The notes beneath the pieces are model-generated. The model saw only the letters and a list, made by a program, of their open reading frames with translations, was not told the origin of the DNA and did no database searches. This document shows positions 5,715 through 12,602 of a DNA stretch of 12,602 bases, one piece after another (within the stretch, counting starts at the first letter, position 1; the number at the start of each line of letters is the position of its first letter). The position numbers and the translations under genes are program-made. Source of the stretch: Acidobacteriaceae bacterium (GTDB lineage: Bacteria; Acidobacteriota; Terriglobia; Terriglobales; Acidobacteriaceae); NCBI GenBank assembly GCA_030044455.1, contig JASHVU010000441.1:1-12602 (forward strand). The letters run 5' to 3'.

Positions 5715-6740
5715 ATGGCCAACGAGACGGAAGGACGCATCCCGCTCGACGATCTGCATGTCTTTCACCGGTTGGCGAGGTCGCTCACCTCGAGCCTCGA
5801 CCTCGACACCATTCTGCGTACGATCCTCGAGTACATGGAGCGGACGATAGAAGCCGAGTTTTGGACGTTGCTCATGCTTGACGACTCGCGGCAGGAGCTG
5901 TACTACGCGCTGGCCTCAGGTGGTGAGCAGGCACGGCTGCGTGACCTTCGGGTAAAGAAGGGCGAAGGTGTAGCGGGCTGGGTGCTGGAGCACGGCGAAA
6001 CGCTGATCGTGCCTGAAGCCGCAGGCGATCCCCGCGTGAATGAGCCCGGTACCGCAAGGCCGCGCAAGGTGCGCTCGCTCATTGCGCTGCCGCTGCGTGG
6101 ACGTACCGGAACGCAAGGTGCGATTGAGATTTTTAACCCCCGCGCCGAGCAGATGACCGATTACACCATCGCATTTCTCCACATTCTGGCCGATCACGCG
6201 GCGATCGCAATCGAAAACGCCCGCGACGTGTCACGCATCCAGCAATTGACCATCACCGACGACACAACCGGCCTCTTCAACGTCCGCCATCTTTACAAGG
6301 TCCTCGAACGGGAGCTCGAGCATGCGACGCGGAAAAAGGCCCCGGTGAGCATTGCCTTCCTCGATCTCGACCGCTTCAAGCTGGTGAACGATGCCCACGG
6401 CCACCTGGTGGGGAGCGAGTTGCTGGCGCGCACCGGTCACAGGTTGCAGGAGCTGAGCCGGGAGAGGGACCTGTGTTTCCGCTATGGGGGCGACGAATTC
6501 GTGATTCTGATGCCGGGCACTGATGCAAATTCGGCCCTCGATCAGGCTTCAACCCTGCACCGCGAGCTGATGGCCACCTGTTTCGAGATGAAACGCGGGT
6601 TGAAGCTGAAGGTGAGCGCCAGCATCGGCCTGGCCACCGCTCCCGACGACGGCACCGCGCTGCACGCCGTGATCGGCGCTGCCGATGCGCGCATGTATGC
6701 CGTGAAGAGCAACGGCAGGGGCCAGGTGAAGGGCAGGTAG
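5715..6740 (+). CDS. GAF-GGDEF diguanylate cyclase
   Basis: The 341-residue soluble protein makes the second messenger cyclic di-GMP from two GTP. Residues ~15-170 form a GAF sensory domain (start 'FHRLARSLTSSLDLDTILRT', 'GEGVAGWVLEHGE', 'RSLIALPLRG', 'AIAIENAR'), and ~175-338 the GGDEF domain. The active-site loop is the canonical GGDEF at 258-262 (RYGGDEFVIL), the metal-binding FLDLDRFK is at 215-222, and a complete RxxD inhibitory site (RERD, 249-252) sits five residues before RYGGDEF's Gly pair block, so the enzyme should be active and product-inhibited. The usual D-x-L-T-G-L-x-N near the domain start reads DDTTGLFN. No membrane segment is seen, so the ligand is cytoplasmic. The ATG at 5715 follows TAAGG with seven bases between. 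It appears to be a single-gene unit. Confidence 0.92.
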   Translation: MANETEGRIPLDDLHVFHRLARSLTSSLDLDTILRTILEYMERTIEAEFWTLLMLDDSRQELYYALASGGEQARLRDLRVKKGEGVAGWVLEHGETLIVPEAAGDPRVNEPGTARPRKVRSLIALPLRGRTGTQGAIEIFNPRAEQMTDYTIAFLHILADHAAIAIENARDVSRIQQLTITDDTTGLFNVRHLYKVLERELEHATRKKAPVSIAFLDLDRFKLVNDAHGHLVGSELLARTGHRLQELSRERDLCFRYGGDEFVILMPGTDANSALDQASTLHRELMATCFEMKRGLKLKVSASIGLATAPDDGTALHAVIGAADARMYAVKSNGRGQVKGR

Positions 6741-6898
6741 CCCGTGCCCTCTCCTTTCGCTAGCTTCATCGGCGAAATTGCGTGAGATCTCGACTCTCAA
6801 CTTGGCGGGCGCCTCGTTCAAGGTTTGCTTGAGAGGGGAGGGATCTCAATCCGGCAAGAACATCTCTCTCGAAAAAATAGGACAATAGGTTCACCGCC
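6741..6898. other. intergenic region upstream of the CCA-adding enzyme
   Basis: A 7-bp inverted repeat, CTCTCAA (6794-6800) with TTGAGAG (6829-6835), has a 28-base loop. An A-tract with AATAGGACAATAGG (6876-6889) precedes the ATG at 6899 and probably supplies its ribosome contact. No confident -35/-10 pair or T-run terminator was found. Confidence 0.3.
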
Positions 6899-8368
6899 AT
6901 GTTACCCGCGACGCCACAATCCGAGGCCGCGCTCAAGATCATCCGCACGCTGCGCGCCGCGGGGCATCAGGCCTACCTCGCGGGGGGATGCGTCCGCGAT
7001 CTGCTGCTTGGCCGCGCACCCGGCGACTACGACGTTGCCACCAGCGCCACGCCCGGTATTGTGCTCGATATGTTTCCCCGGGCTTTTGCGGTGGGCGCAC
7101 ACTTCGGCGTGGTGCTGGTGGCGCCAGAAGGGGACGATGCGAAGTTTGTCACTGAAGTTGCCACCTTTCGCTCCGACGGCGCTTACTCCGACGGCCGTCA
7201 CCCCGATGCGGTGCACTACACCAGCAGCCCTGAAGAGGACGTAAAGCGCCGCGACTTTACCATCAACGGGCTGCTGCTCGATCCACTACGTGAGGCGGTG
7301 TCGAATGAAATTACCCTGCAGGGGTTAAAACCCAGCGTCTTGGATGCCATGTGCGGCACGGATGAATCCGTGCCCTTTCAAACCGGCGTCGTCGGAGGCC
7401 TGCTCGACTTTGTTGGCGGAGTTGACGATCTCGAGGCCGGCATCATTCGAGCCATTGGCCGCCCCGAGCAGCGTTTCGAAGAAGACCATCTGCGCATGCT
7501 GCGCGCAGTGCGATTCGCTGCGCGCTTCGACTTCGAGCTTGAGTCCGAAACGCTGCGCGCTATTCGCCCGCTCGCCAAGCGCATTCATGCCGTGAGCCGC
7601 GAACGCGTGCGCGACGAGCTGACCAAAATGCTGACCGAGGGCCGAGCACGCCGTGCCTTCGAATTGCTGGATGAAACAGGGCTTCTGAATGAAGTGCTGC
7701 CCGAGATCGCGCGCATGAAGGGCGTTGCCCAGCCGCCCCAGTACCATCCCGAGGGTGATGTTTGGACTCATATTCTCCTCGTTTTGGAACAGTTAGCTGC
7801 CGGTGTCAGCTGCACCCTGGCCTGGGGCGCGCTGCTGCACGACGTAGGCAAGCCACCCACGTTTCGCGTCGCACCCGACCGCATTCGCTTCGACGGACAT
7901 GTTGAAGTCGGCGTCGCCATGGGTGCCGAGATTTGCCACCGCTTTCGCTTCTCGAACGACGAGACAGGGCAAATTCTCGCCCTAATTGAGAACCACATGC
8001 GCTTTGCCGACACCGAGCGCATGAAGACCTCGACGCTCAAGCGTTTTTTCCGTCTGGAAAACTTTGAAGAGCATCTGGCACTGCACCGCATGGACTCGAT
8101 GGCCGCGAGCCGTAACCTGGACCACTACAACTTTACGCGCGAGCGATGGCTGGCAATGACTGAGGAGACGGTGAGGCCGAAGCCGCTCATTACGGGCCGT
8201 GAGCTGATCGCCGCCGGATATGTGCCGGGGGCAGGTTTTCGGGAGATGCTGCGCGCCGCCGAAGACGCACAGCTTGAGGGAGTGGTCGCGACGGCAGGAG
8301 AGGCACTCGAGCTGGTGAAGCAGAAGTTCGGCCCGCCGAAAGGGCCGCGAGTGGGAGACGGGATATAA
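6899..8368 (+). CDS. CCA tRNA nucleotidyltransferase / poly(A) polymerase family, HD domain
   Basis: The enzyme adds CCA to tRNA 3' ends, or A tails to RNA, in the cytoplasm. The 489-residue product has the class II nucleotidyltransferase head LAGGCVRDLLLGRAPGDYDVATSA with catalytic Asp43 and Asp45, then RRDFTINGLLLDP (117-129), the RNA-binding 'RFEEDHLRMLRAVRFAARFDF' (192-212), and an HD phosphohydrolase domain (HPEGDVWTH 283-291; LLHDVGK with His314-Asp315; ENHMRF). Between DPLR and LLDFVGG there are about 36 residues more than I expect for the family; that stretch includes two DNA hairpins and looks like a repeat element read in frame. CCA-adding versus poly(A) activity cannot be separated by eye, so no symbol is assigned. 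AATAGG nine bases before the ATG is a weak ribosome binding site. The next gene starts 29 bases after the stop. Confidence 0.93.
   Translation: MLPATPQSEAALKIIRTLRAAGHQAYLAGGCVRDLLLGRAPGDYDVATSATPGIVLDMFPRAFAVGAHFGVVLVAPEGDDAKFVTEVATFRSDGAYSDGRHPDAVHYTSSPEEDVKRRDFTINGLLLDPLREAVSNEITLQGLKPSVLDAMCGTDESVPFQTGVVGGLLDFVGGVDDLEAGIIRAIGRPEQRFEEDHLRMLRAVRFAARFDFELESETLRAIRPLAKRIHAVSRERVRDELTKMLTEGRARRAFELLDETGLLNEVLPEIARMKGVAQPPQYHPEGDVWTHILLVLEQLAAGVSCTLAWGALLHDVGKPPTFRVAPDRIRFDGHVEVGVAMGAEICHRFRFSNDETGQILALIENHMRFADTERMKTSTLKRFFRLENFEEHLALHRMDSMAASRNLDHYNFTRERWLAMTEETVRPKPLITGRELIAAGYVPGAGFREMLRAAEDAQLEGVVATAGEALELVKQKFGPPKGPRVGDGI
7317..7381. repeat. double-hairpin repeat element inside the CCA gene
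   Basis: The first hairpin has arms GGGTT (7322-7326) and AACCC (7329-7333) around AA. The second has perfect nine-base arms GGCACGGAT (7355-7363) and ATCCGTGCC (7366-7374) around GA, followed by CCTTTCAAA-like sequence. Such paired 'ggggttaaaaccc' and 'ggcacgg..ccgtgccctttc' hairpins resemble dispersed intergenic repeats I recall from Acidobacteriota. Here they are translated as about residues 140-161 of the enzyme and use codons (TTA, TTG, CAA) uncommon in the neighbouring sequence. Confidence 0.6.
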
Positions 8369-8369
8369 T
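8364..8369 (+). promoter_or_regulatory. consensus -10 element overlapping the CCA gene stop
   Basis: TATAAT at 8364-8369 is a perfect -10 hexamer, with its TAA forming the stop codon of the upstream gene. No TTGACA-like hexamer lies 16-18 bases upstream, and there is no TG extension, so activity would need an activator. If used, transcription would start near 8376, giving a leader of about 22 bases to the ATG at 8398. Confidence 0.3.
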
Positions 8370-8397
8370 CCGCGCAAAGAGAAAAATCAAGAAAACG

Positions 8398-9699
8398 ATG
8401 CGCTTATCGAGGTTGGTAAGGACTGTCGCAGCGACTTTGGCGTTAGTTGCCCTGTGCAGCGATGCACCTGCGCAGAGCCCATGGCAGCAGCCCGCGTCCG
8501 ATCTCGCCTCGCAAATTGCATCGATTCTCGGCCGCGGCACTGCACGCCTTATTATTCGCAATCTGTCTTCGTTGTCAGTCGACGAGATTCCCGCAATTCG
8601 CAAGCTGCTGGAGCAGGATCTGCGCGCTCTGGGCGTTGTCGCCAACAGCGCACCCAAAGACACGGTTGTCCGCGTCACGCTGAGCGAGACTGCCCACGGC
8701 TTCACCTGGGTCGCCGAAGTCATCCAGAGCGACGATACGCAGGTCGCAGTTGTTGACTTGCCGTCGAGCAAGAATTCGCAGACGCCCGCGCCAGTCCAGT
8801 TCATGTTGCGCCGCGAAGCGCTGATTACCACGAGGGAACCCGTGCTCGACGCGCTCGATCTGGAGGGCACGATGATTCTGCTCGCTCCGGCAGAAATCGA
8901 TGTAGAAACGCACTCGCAGACAGGCTGGATCAAAGCGCAAACTACGCCCAATCCGGCCCGCCTGCAACTGGCGCGGGATCCGCGCGGAATGCTTCTGCCG
9001 CTTGTGCGAGGCCCGGGCTTCGATGCTTGGCTCGCGGGATTGCATTGCACCGGTTCACCGGCACAGGCTCCCGCAGCAGGATGGACCATTGAATGCCAAG
9101 CCAGCGACGATCCATGGCCGCTGACGTCCACTCCAGTCAATTCGGAGCCCGCGCCAGCCGGTCCCGTTCCAATCCCACCCCCGAGCCCGCCGCCAGCGCA
9201 AACTCCTCCGCCGTTGACCCAGATTCGCGTTTTCTACGATGCTGCCCGCAATTACTTCACCGGTGTCGTCTCGCCGAGCCTGGGTGTCGATCTTCCTCCG
9301 TTTTATTCGGCTGCGGTACTCGAGCGCTCGACCGGCGCTGCACTCGTCATCAACTCCATTGACGGCAAGGTTCTTCTGGCAGCAAACGGCAAGCTCATTC
9401 CTGTGAATGGCACAAGCGACTGGGGCAGCGACTTTGCGCTCATTTACTCCGGCTGCGGCGATGGCGAGCAGATCATCGTCTCCGGCGCGGGCAATTCCAG
9501 TCCGGGCAACTCTCCGGCCGACACTCTGCGCGCATTTCAAATCACGGGCTCCGACGCGACGGCTGCCAGCTCGCCCCTCGTTATTGACGGTACAGTGACG
9601 GCGCTTTGGACGGCTCCGGACTCGAAGAGTGTACTAGCCGTCATTCGCAACTCCCAAAACCAATACGAGGTGGACCGTGTTACGGCGCTCTGCGATTAG
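8398..9699 (+). CDS. secreted two-domain protein, unknown function (433 aa)
   Basis: A signal peptide (MRLSRLVRTVAATLALVALC, likely cut after APA at 25) sends the protein to the periplasm or beyond. An N-terminal alpha/beta-looking domain (about 35-235; 'ARLIIRNLSSLSVDEIPAIR') is joined by a Pro-rich linker (249-273) to a C-terminal domain (275-433) whose segments 'GAALVINSIDGKVLLAANGK' and 'VTALWTAPDSKSVLAVIRNS' look like blades of a beta-propeller or similar beta-repeat fold. Cysteine pairs at 217/233 and 353/432 could form disulfides. The gene starts 29 bases after the CCA gene and overlaps the solute-binding protein gene by 23 bases, so it is co-transcribed and translationally coupled with it. 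I recognise no named family. Given its position before a binding protein and a sensor kinase, it could act in periplasmic sensing. Confidence 0.8.
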   Translation: MRLSRLVRTVAATLALVALCSDAPAQSPWQQPASDLASQIASILGRGTARLIIRNLSSLSVDEIPAIRKLLEQDLRALGVVANSAPKDTVVRVTLSETAHGFTWVAEVIQSDDTQVAVVDLPSSKNSQTPAPVQFMLRREALITTREPVLDALDLEGTMILLAPAEIDVETHSQTGWIKAQTTPNPARLQLARDPRGMLLPLVRGPGFDAWLAGLHCTGSPAQAPAAGWTIECQASDDPWPLTSTPVNSEPAPAGPVPIPPPSPPPAQTPPPLTQIRVFYDAARNYFTGVVSPSLGVDLPPFYSAAVLERSTGAALVINSIDGKVLLAANGKLIPVNGTSDWGSDFALIYSGCGDGEQIIVSGAGNSSPGNSPADTLRAFQITGSDATAASSPLVIDGTVTALWTAPDSKSVLAVIRNSQNQYEVDRVTALCD

Positions 9700-11017
9700 T
9701 TTTTTCCTTGTTTTGGTTGGGATTTGCGGTTGGGCAAGGACTCGCCCGCATTACGGCGGCACGCTGCGAGTTGAAGTTGACGGCGACGGAATCACGTCGC
9801 CCGATGCGACGTTGTTTCATCTTGTGCTTGACGGACTTACGCGGGACGGCATCAACGGACAGCTTGCACCCGCGCTCGCGACCGATTGGAAATCAACCGA
9901 CGGCGACCGGCGCTGGGAGTTCACGCTGCGCGAGGGCGTGACTTTTCACAACGGATATCCGCTTACCGCCGACCGAGTCATCGCATCGCTCACTCAGGAC
10001 TGTGGCGGCGCTTGTGAGTGGTCTTCGCTCAAAGCGCAGGGCTCGACCCTTATCTTTACTTCCGACGCGCCCATGCCGGAGTTGCCGTGGCTGCTTGTCG
10101 AAGACCGGTTCCTCGTCAGACTGATGGACACCGGCGAAGGCAAAGAGCCGCCCTGCTGCATTGGAACCGGGCCTTATCAACTCGCCGGCGAGCGCAGCGG
10201 CACTTTCACCCTCACCGCCAATGAAAACTACTGGGGAGGCCAGCCGTACATCGACAGGCTAGAACTTGTGACCAAGCGCTCTGTGCGCGACCAGTGGCTC
10301 GACCTGAGCGTGGGCCGCGCCGATGTCGTCGAAGTACCTCCAGAAGAGCTGCGCCTCGCACAGCAGCAGCGTATGACGGTGCTTTCGTCGCCGCCCGTCG
10401 ATCTGCTCGCGCTTGAAATTTCAACAGACGGCGCTCTCGCCAACCAGCCACTGCGCGCTGCTATTTCTCTGGCCATCGACCGGGGAGCGCTGTTCAATGT
10501 CATTTTTCAAAAGCAGGGCGAAATCACTGCCAGCATCCTTCCGCAGGAAGTTTCGGGCTACGCATTCCTCTTCCCCGCCGAGCGCGATTTGGGAAAAGCG
10601 CAGCAGTTGCTCGGTGGTGTGAAACCGCCAAAACTGTCGCTCGGCTACGAAGGCGGCGGTTCCATGCAACTGGCCGCGCAACGTATCGCCCTCAACCTGC
10701 ATGAGGCCGGCATCGATGTGCAGGTAACCAGCGCACTGCACGCTGATCTCCTTTTGCGTTCGATTCCGCTCGCCTCTGCCGATCCGGCTGCGGCGCTCGA
10801 GTCGGTTCTTGGCGCGGCGGGCGAGGCCACTCCGCTCGCGGCAACTTTGCCCACCGCGGTCTACCGTGCTGAGCATGACTTTCTCGATCGCAAAACGCTG
10901 GTGCCTCTGCTCGATCTTCCACGCGCCTACGCCGTCGGCGCCCGCGTTCGCGATCTTACACTGGGTAGCAACGGCACCCCCGACCTCGCTAATGCCTGGC
11001 TCGAGGTGACCCAGTGA
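9677..11017 (+). CDS. family-5 extracellular solute-binding protein
   Basis: The 446-residue product resembles peptide/nickel-type (OppA/DppA-like) periplasmic binding proteins: signal peptide (1-~20), 'HYGGTLRVE' (25-33), 'LAPALATDWKSTDGDRRWEF' then 'TLREGVTFHNG' (63-93), IGTGPYQL (162-169), 'NENYWGGQPYIDRLEL' (182-197) and NQPLRAAISLAIDR (256-269). It is shorter than the usual 500-550 residues, the deficit lying in the C-terminal half. The GTG start at 9677 sits inside the end of the upstream gene, with GAGGTGG (9667-9673) as ribosome binding site. The stop overlaps the GTG of the sensor kinase gene by four bases. No ABC permease or ATPase gene is present, so it may deliver ligand to the kinase instead of a transporter; that role is inference. 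Confidence 0.85.
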   Translation: MLRRSAISFFLVLVGICGWARTRPHYGGTLRVEVDGDGITSPDATLFHLVLDGLTRDGINGQLAPALATDWKSTDGDRRWEFTLREGVTFHNGYPLTADRVIASLTQDCGGACEWSSLKAQGSTLIFTSDAPMPELPWLLVEDRFLVRLMDTGEGKEPPCCIGTGPYQLAGERSGTFTLTANENYWGGQPYIDRLELVTKRSVRDQWLDLSVGRADVVEVPPEELRLAQQQRMTVLSSPPVDLLALEISTDGALANQPLRAAISLAIDRGALFNVIFQKQGEITASILPQEVSGYAFLFPAERDLGKAQQLLGGVKPPKLSLGYEGGGSMQLAAQRIALNLHEAGIDVQVTSALHADLLLRSIPLASADPAAALESVLGAAGEATPLAATLPTAVYRAEHDFLDRKTLVPLLDLPRAYAVGARVRDLTLGSNGTPDLANAWLEVTQ

Positions 11018-12602
11018 GCCTTCGCCAGCGTCTTCTTTTATTGCTCTCACTTACCGTGGCCGCGGCGGTCGCGGCTGTTTCTTGGACCGTGCTTCTGAGA
11101 ATCCGGCACGTCTTCGAGCAGCGCGACAAGGAGGAGACAGCGCTGTTCGTCAGTCAGTTCCAGCGCGAGTTCCAACACCGGTCCGCAGAGGTGGCGGCGG
11201 CTGTTGACCGCATCGCGGCGAGCGAGCGAGCGCGCACCCTTGCCTATCAACTCGACCAGACCAATGACGCCTCGCCCTTCCTCACTGATGCTGCGAGCAT
11301 GGCGCAGGACGCGCAGCTCGATTTTCTTGAGATCGTTGGAACTGATGGAAAAATCGTCAGCTCGGCGCAGTGGCCGGCGCGCTTTGGCTATTCCGAACCG
11401 GCTGCATCTGAGAACGGGAATGAACCGCTTCTGAAGCGAGAAGAACTACCCGATGGCTCGGCCGCCCTCGGCGTCTTCGCAGTGCGCACCATTGATGGCG
11501 CGCAGCCGCCGGTGCGCCTGGTTGGCGGCGAGCGGCTCGATCAAAGCTTTCTGGCTGATCTGCCCGTAGCTCCCGGCATGACCATCGGACTCTATACGGA
11601 TGCGGGCCAGTCTGCCGGCGGCGCAAATGCAGCAACAACGGGCACGCCGTCCGTAAACAGCACTGCTCCAAACTCAGCCCCACCATCCTTCGATCCCTCG
11701 CGTCTCGCCGGTGCAGCGGGACCGATCGCCGGCGCGGCTAACTTCCAGAGTCTCATTGATGCCGCGCGCAGCAGCGGCCAGCAGACCAGCGGCATTGTGA
11801 ATCCCAACGGCGCCGTCGGGCCGCGCGAAGCGAGCCTCAGCGCCACAGCGATCCCGCTCAAGAATGAGGCCGGCGCAGTCATGGCAGTGCTGGTGGTCGC
11901 GCTCTCGCGCAGCGGCATGGTTCAAGCCCAACAGCACATTCGCGCCATCGCCTATGGCGTCGCGGGTGGCGGAATTCTGCTGGCCATCGTTTTCAGTTTG
12001 TGGATTGCCGCGCGCGTCTCGCGGCCGATTGAACAGCTTGCGCGCGCAGCCGGCGAAGTAGCTGCGGGTAACTGGGATGTGCATGTGCCCGAGCGCGGGC
12101 GCGACGAAGTGAGCGTATTGGCCCGAAGCTTCAACCACATGACCGGGCAGCTAAGCAGCCAACGCGAGAAGTTGATTCAGAGCGAGCGGGTGGCCGCGTG
12201 GCGCGAACTGGCGCGACGGCTTGCGCACGAGTTGAAGAATCCGCTCTTCCCACTGCAACTGACGGTTGAGAATCTTGCTCGAGCGCGCCAACTGCCCGAA
12301 GCCGAATTCGACGAGATCTTCAAAGAAAGCACCACGACGCTGAGCGCGGAGATTGCCAATCTCAAAGCGATCATCGGCCGGTTCAGCGACTTCAGCAAGA
12401 TGCCCAAGCCTGAACTGGAGCGCATCGATGCGAAAGAAGTCATCGCACGCGTCGCCTCGCTCTACGCAACCGCCGCGGCCATCAAGGAGTCGAAGATCGA
12501 CTTCGAAACCGACGTTGACCCAGCGCCCATGCCGCTCGATGCCGACCCGGAGCTGTTGCATCGCGCGCTCTCAAATCTCGTGCTCAACGCCATGGACGCG
12601 AT
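11014..12602 (+). CDS. NtrY-like membrane sensor histidine kinase (3' end outside window)
   Basis: The frame starts at GTG 11014, overlapping the preceding stop as GTGA, and stays open to the window end (529 codons). Order: transmembrane helix 1 (~7-28), a periplasmic region (~29-305), transmembrane helix 2 (~310-333), a HAMP linker (~331-385), and the dimerisation and phosphoacceptor helix 'SERVAAWRELARRLAHELKN' followed by PLFP, with His405 as phosphorylated residue. The window ends within the N-box (ALSNLVLNAMDA) of the ATPase domain. The 'AWRELARRLAHELKNPL' form is typical of NtrY-type kinases, but I see no PAS domain between HAMP and the His helix. The periplasmic part has a Gly/Ala/Ser/Pro-rich low-complexity section at ~196-247. 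A response regulator would be expected just downstream. The signal is unknown; coupling to the binding protein gene suggests a periplasmic ligand. Confidence 0.92.
   Translation, partial: MSLRQRLLLLLSLTVAAAVAAVSWTVLLRIRHVFEQRDKEETALFVSQFQREFQHRSAEVAAAVDRIAASERARTLAYQLDQTNDASPFLTDAASMAQDAQLDFLEIVGTDGKIVSSAQWPARFGYSEPAASENGNEPLLKREELPDGSAALGVFAVRTIDGAQPPVRLVGGERLDQSFLADLPVAPGMTIGLYTDAGQSAGGANAATTGTPSVNSTAPNSAPPSFDPSRLAGAAGPIAGAANFQSLIDAARSSGQQTSGIVNPNGAVGPREASLSATAIPLKNEAGAVMAVLVVALSRSGMVQAQQHIRAIAYGVAGGGILLAIVFSLWIAARVSRPIEQLARAAGEVAAGNWDVHVPERGRDEVSVLARSFNHMTGQLSSQREKLIQSERVAAWRELARRLAHELKNPLFPLQLTVENLARARQLPEAEFDEIFKESTTTLSAEIANLKAIIGRFSDFSKMPKPELERIDAKEVIARVASLYATAAAIKESKIDFETDVDPAPMPLDADPELLHRALSNLVLNAMDA

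Noticed and set aside
8190..9140. Long minus-strand frame (316 codons) across the CCA gene end and the next gene
   Set aside because: It spans two well-supported genes in antisense and shows no recognisable domain or plausible start context.
11674..12138. Minus-strand frame (154 codons) opposite the sensor kinase
   Set aside because: It is antisense to the HAMP and periplasmic parts of a clear histidine kinase and shows no domain pattern.

Overview
The window looks like a chromosomal segment of a high-GC (about 60%) bacterium, most likely an Acidobacteriota member (Terriglobia). The suggestion rests on gene content: a TonB-family protein with a Pro/Ala-rich linker, a secreted GH35-type glycosidase, a GAF-GGDEF cyclase, an HD-domain CCA-adding enzyme, an NtrY-like kinase, and hairpin repeats of a style I associate with that phylum. 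No rRNA, tRNA, CRISPR array, transposase, integrase or phage gene was seen. Taxonomy and several family names come from recognition, not from a search.

Left part (1-3552). The 3' end of a TonB C-terminal domain protein (1-770) faces a probable small, very basic protein on the minus strand (823-996). Then come a 92-residue zinc-ribbon-like protein (1144-1422), a secreted GH35-type glycoside hydrolase with both catalytic glutamates (1448-3106), an inverted repeat that overlaps the glycosidase stop codon, and a two-helix membrane protein (3274-3552).

Middle (3553-6740). A strong GC hairpin and an AT-rich promoter region with a perfect 11-bp inverted repeat precede a two-gene unit: a DUF2089-like helix-turn-helix regulator (3676-3975), apparently read from a leaderless transcript, and a three-helix membrane protein (3985-4326). 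These are followed by moaA (4403-5458), the radical-SAM enzyme of molybdenum cofactor synthesis, and by a cytoplasmic GAF-GGDEF diguanylate cyclase with intact active and inhibitory sites (5715-6740).

Right part (6741-12602). A CCA-adding enzyme/poly(A) polymerase-like gene (6899-8368) carries a double-hairpin repeat inside its reading frame. It is closely followed by a tightly packed run of three genes: a secreted two-domain protein of unknown function (8398-9699), a family-5 extracellular solute-binding protein (9677-11017, overlapping its predecessor by 23 bp), and a membrane histidine kinase of NtrY type (11014 to the window end, overlapping by 4 bp). No ABC permease or ATPase lies with the binding protein, so one reading is that the two exported proteins feed the kinase as a sensing module; this is inference.

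The main points for a second look are the in-frame hairpin element in the CCA gene, the binding-protein/kinase operon, the leaderless and possibly autoregulated DUF2089 promoter, and the minus-strand micro-gene.
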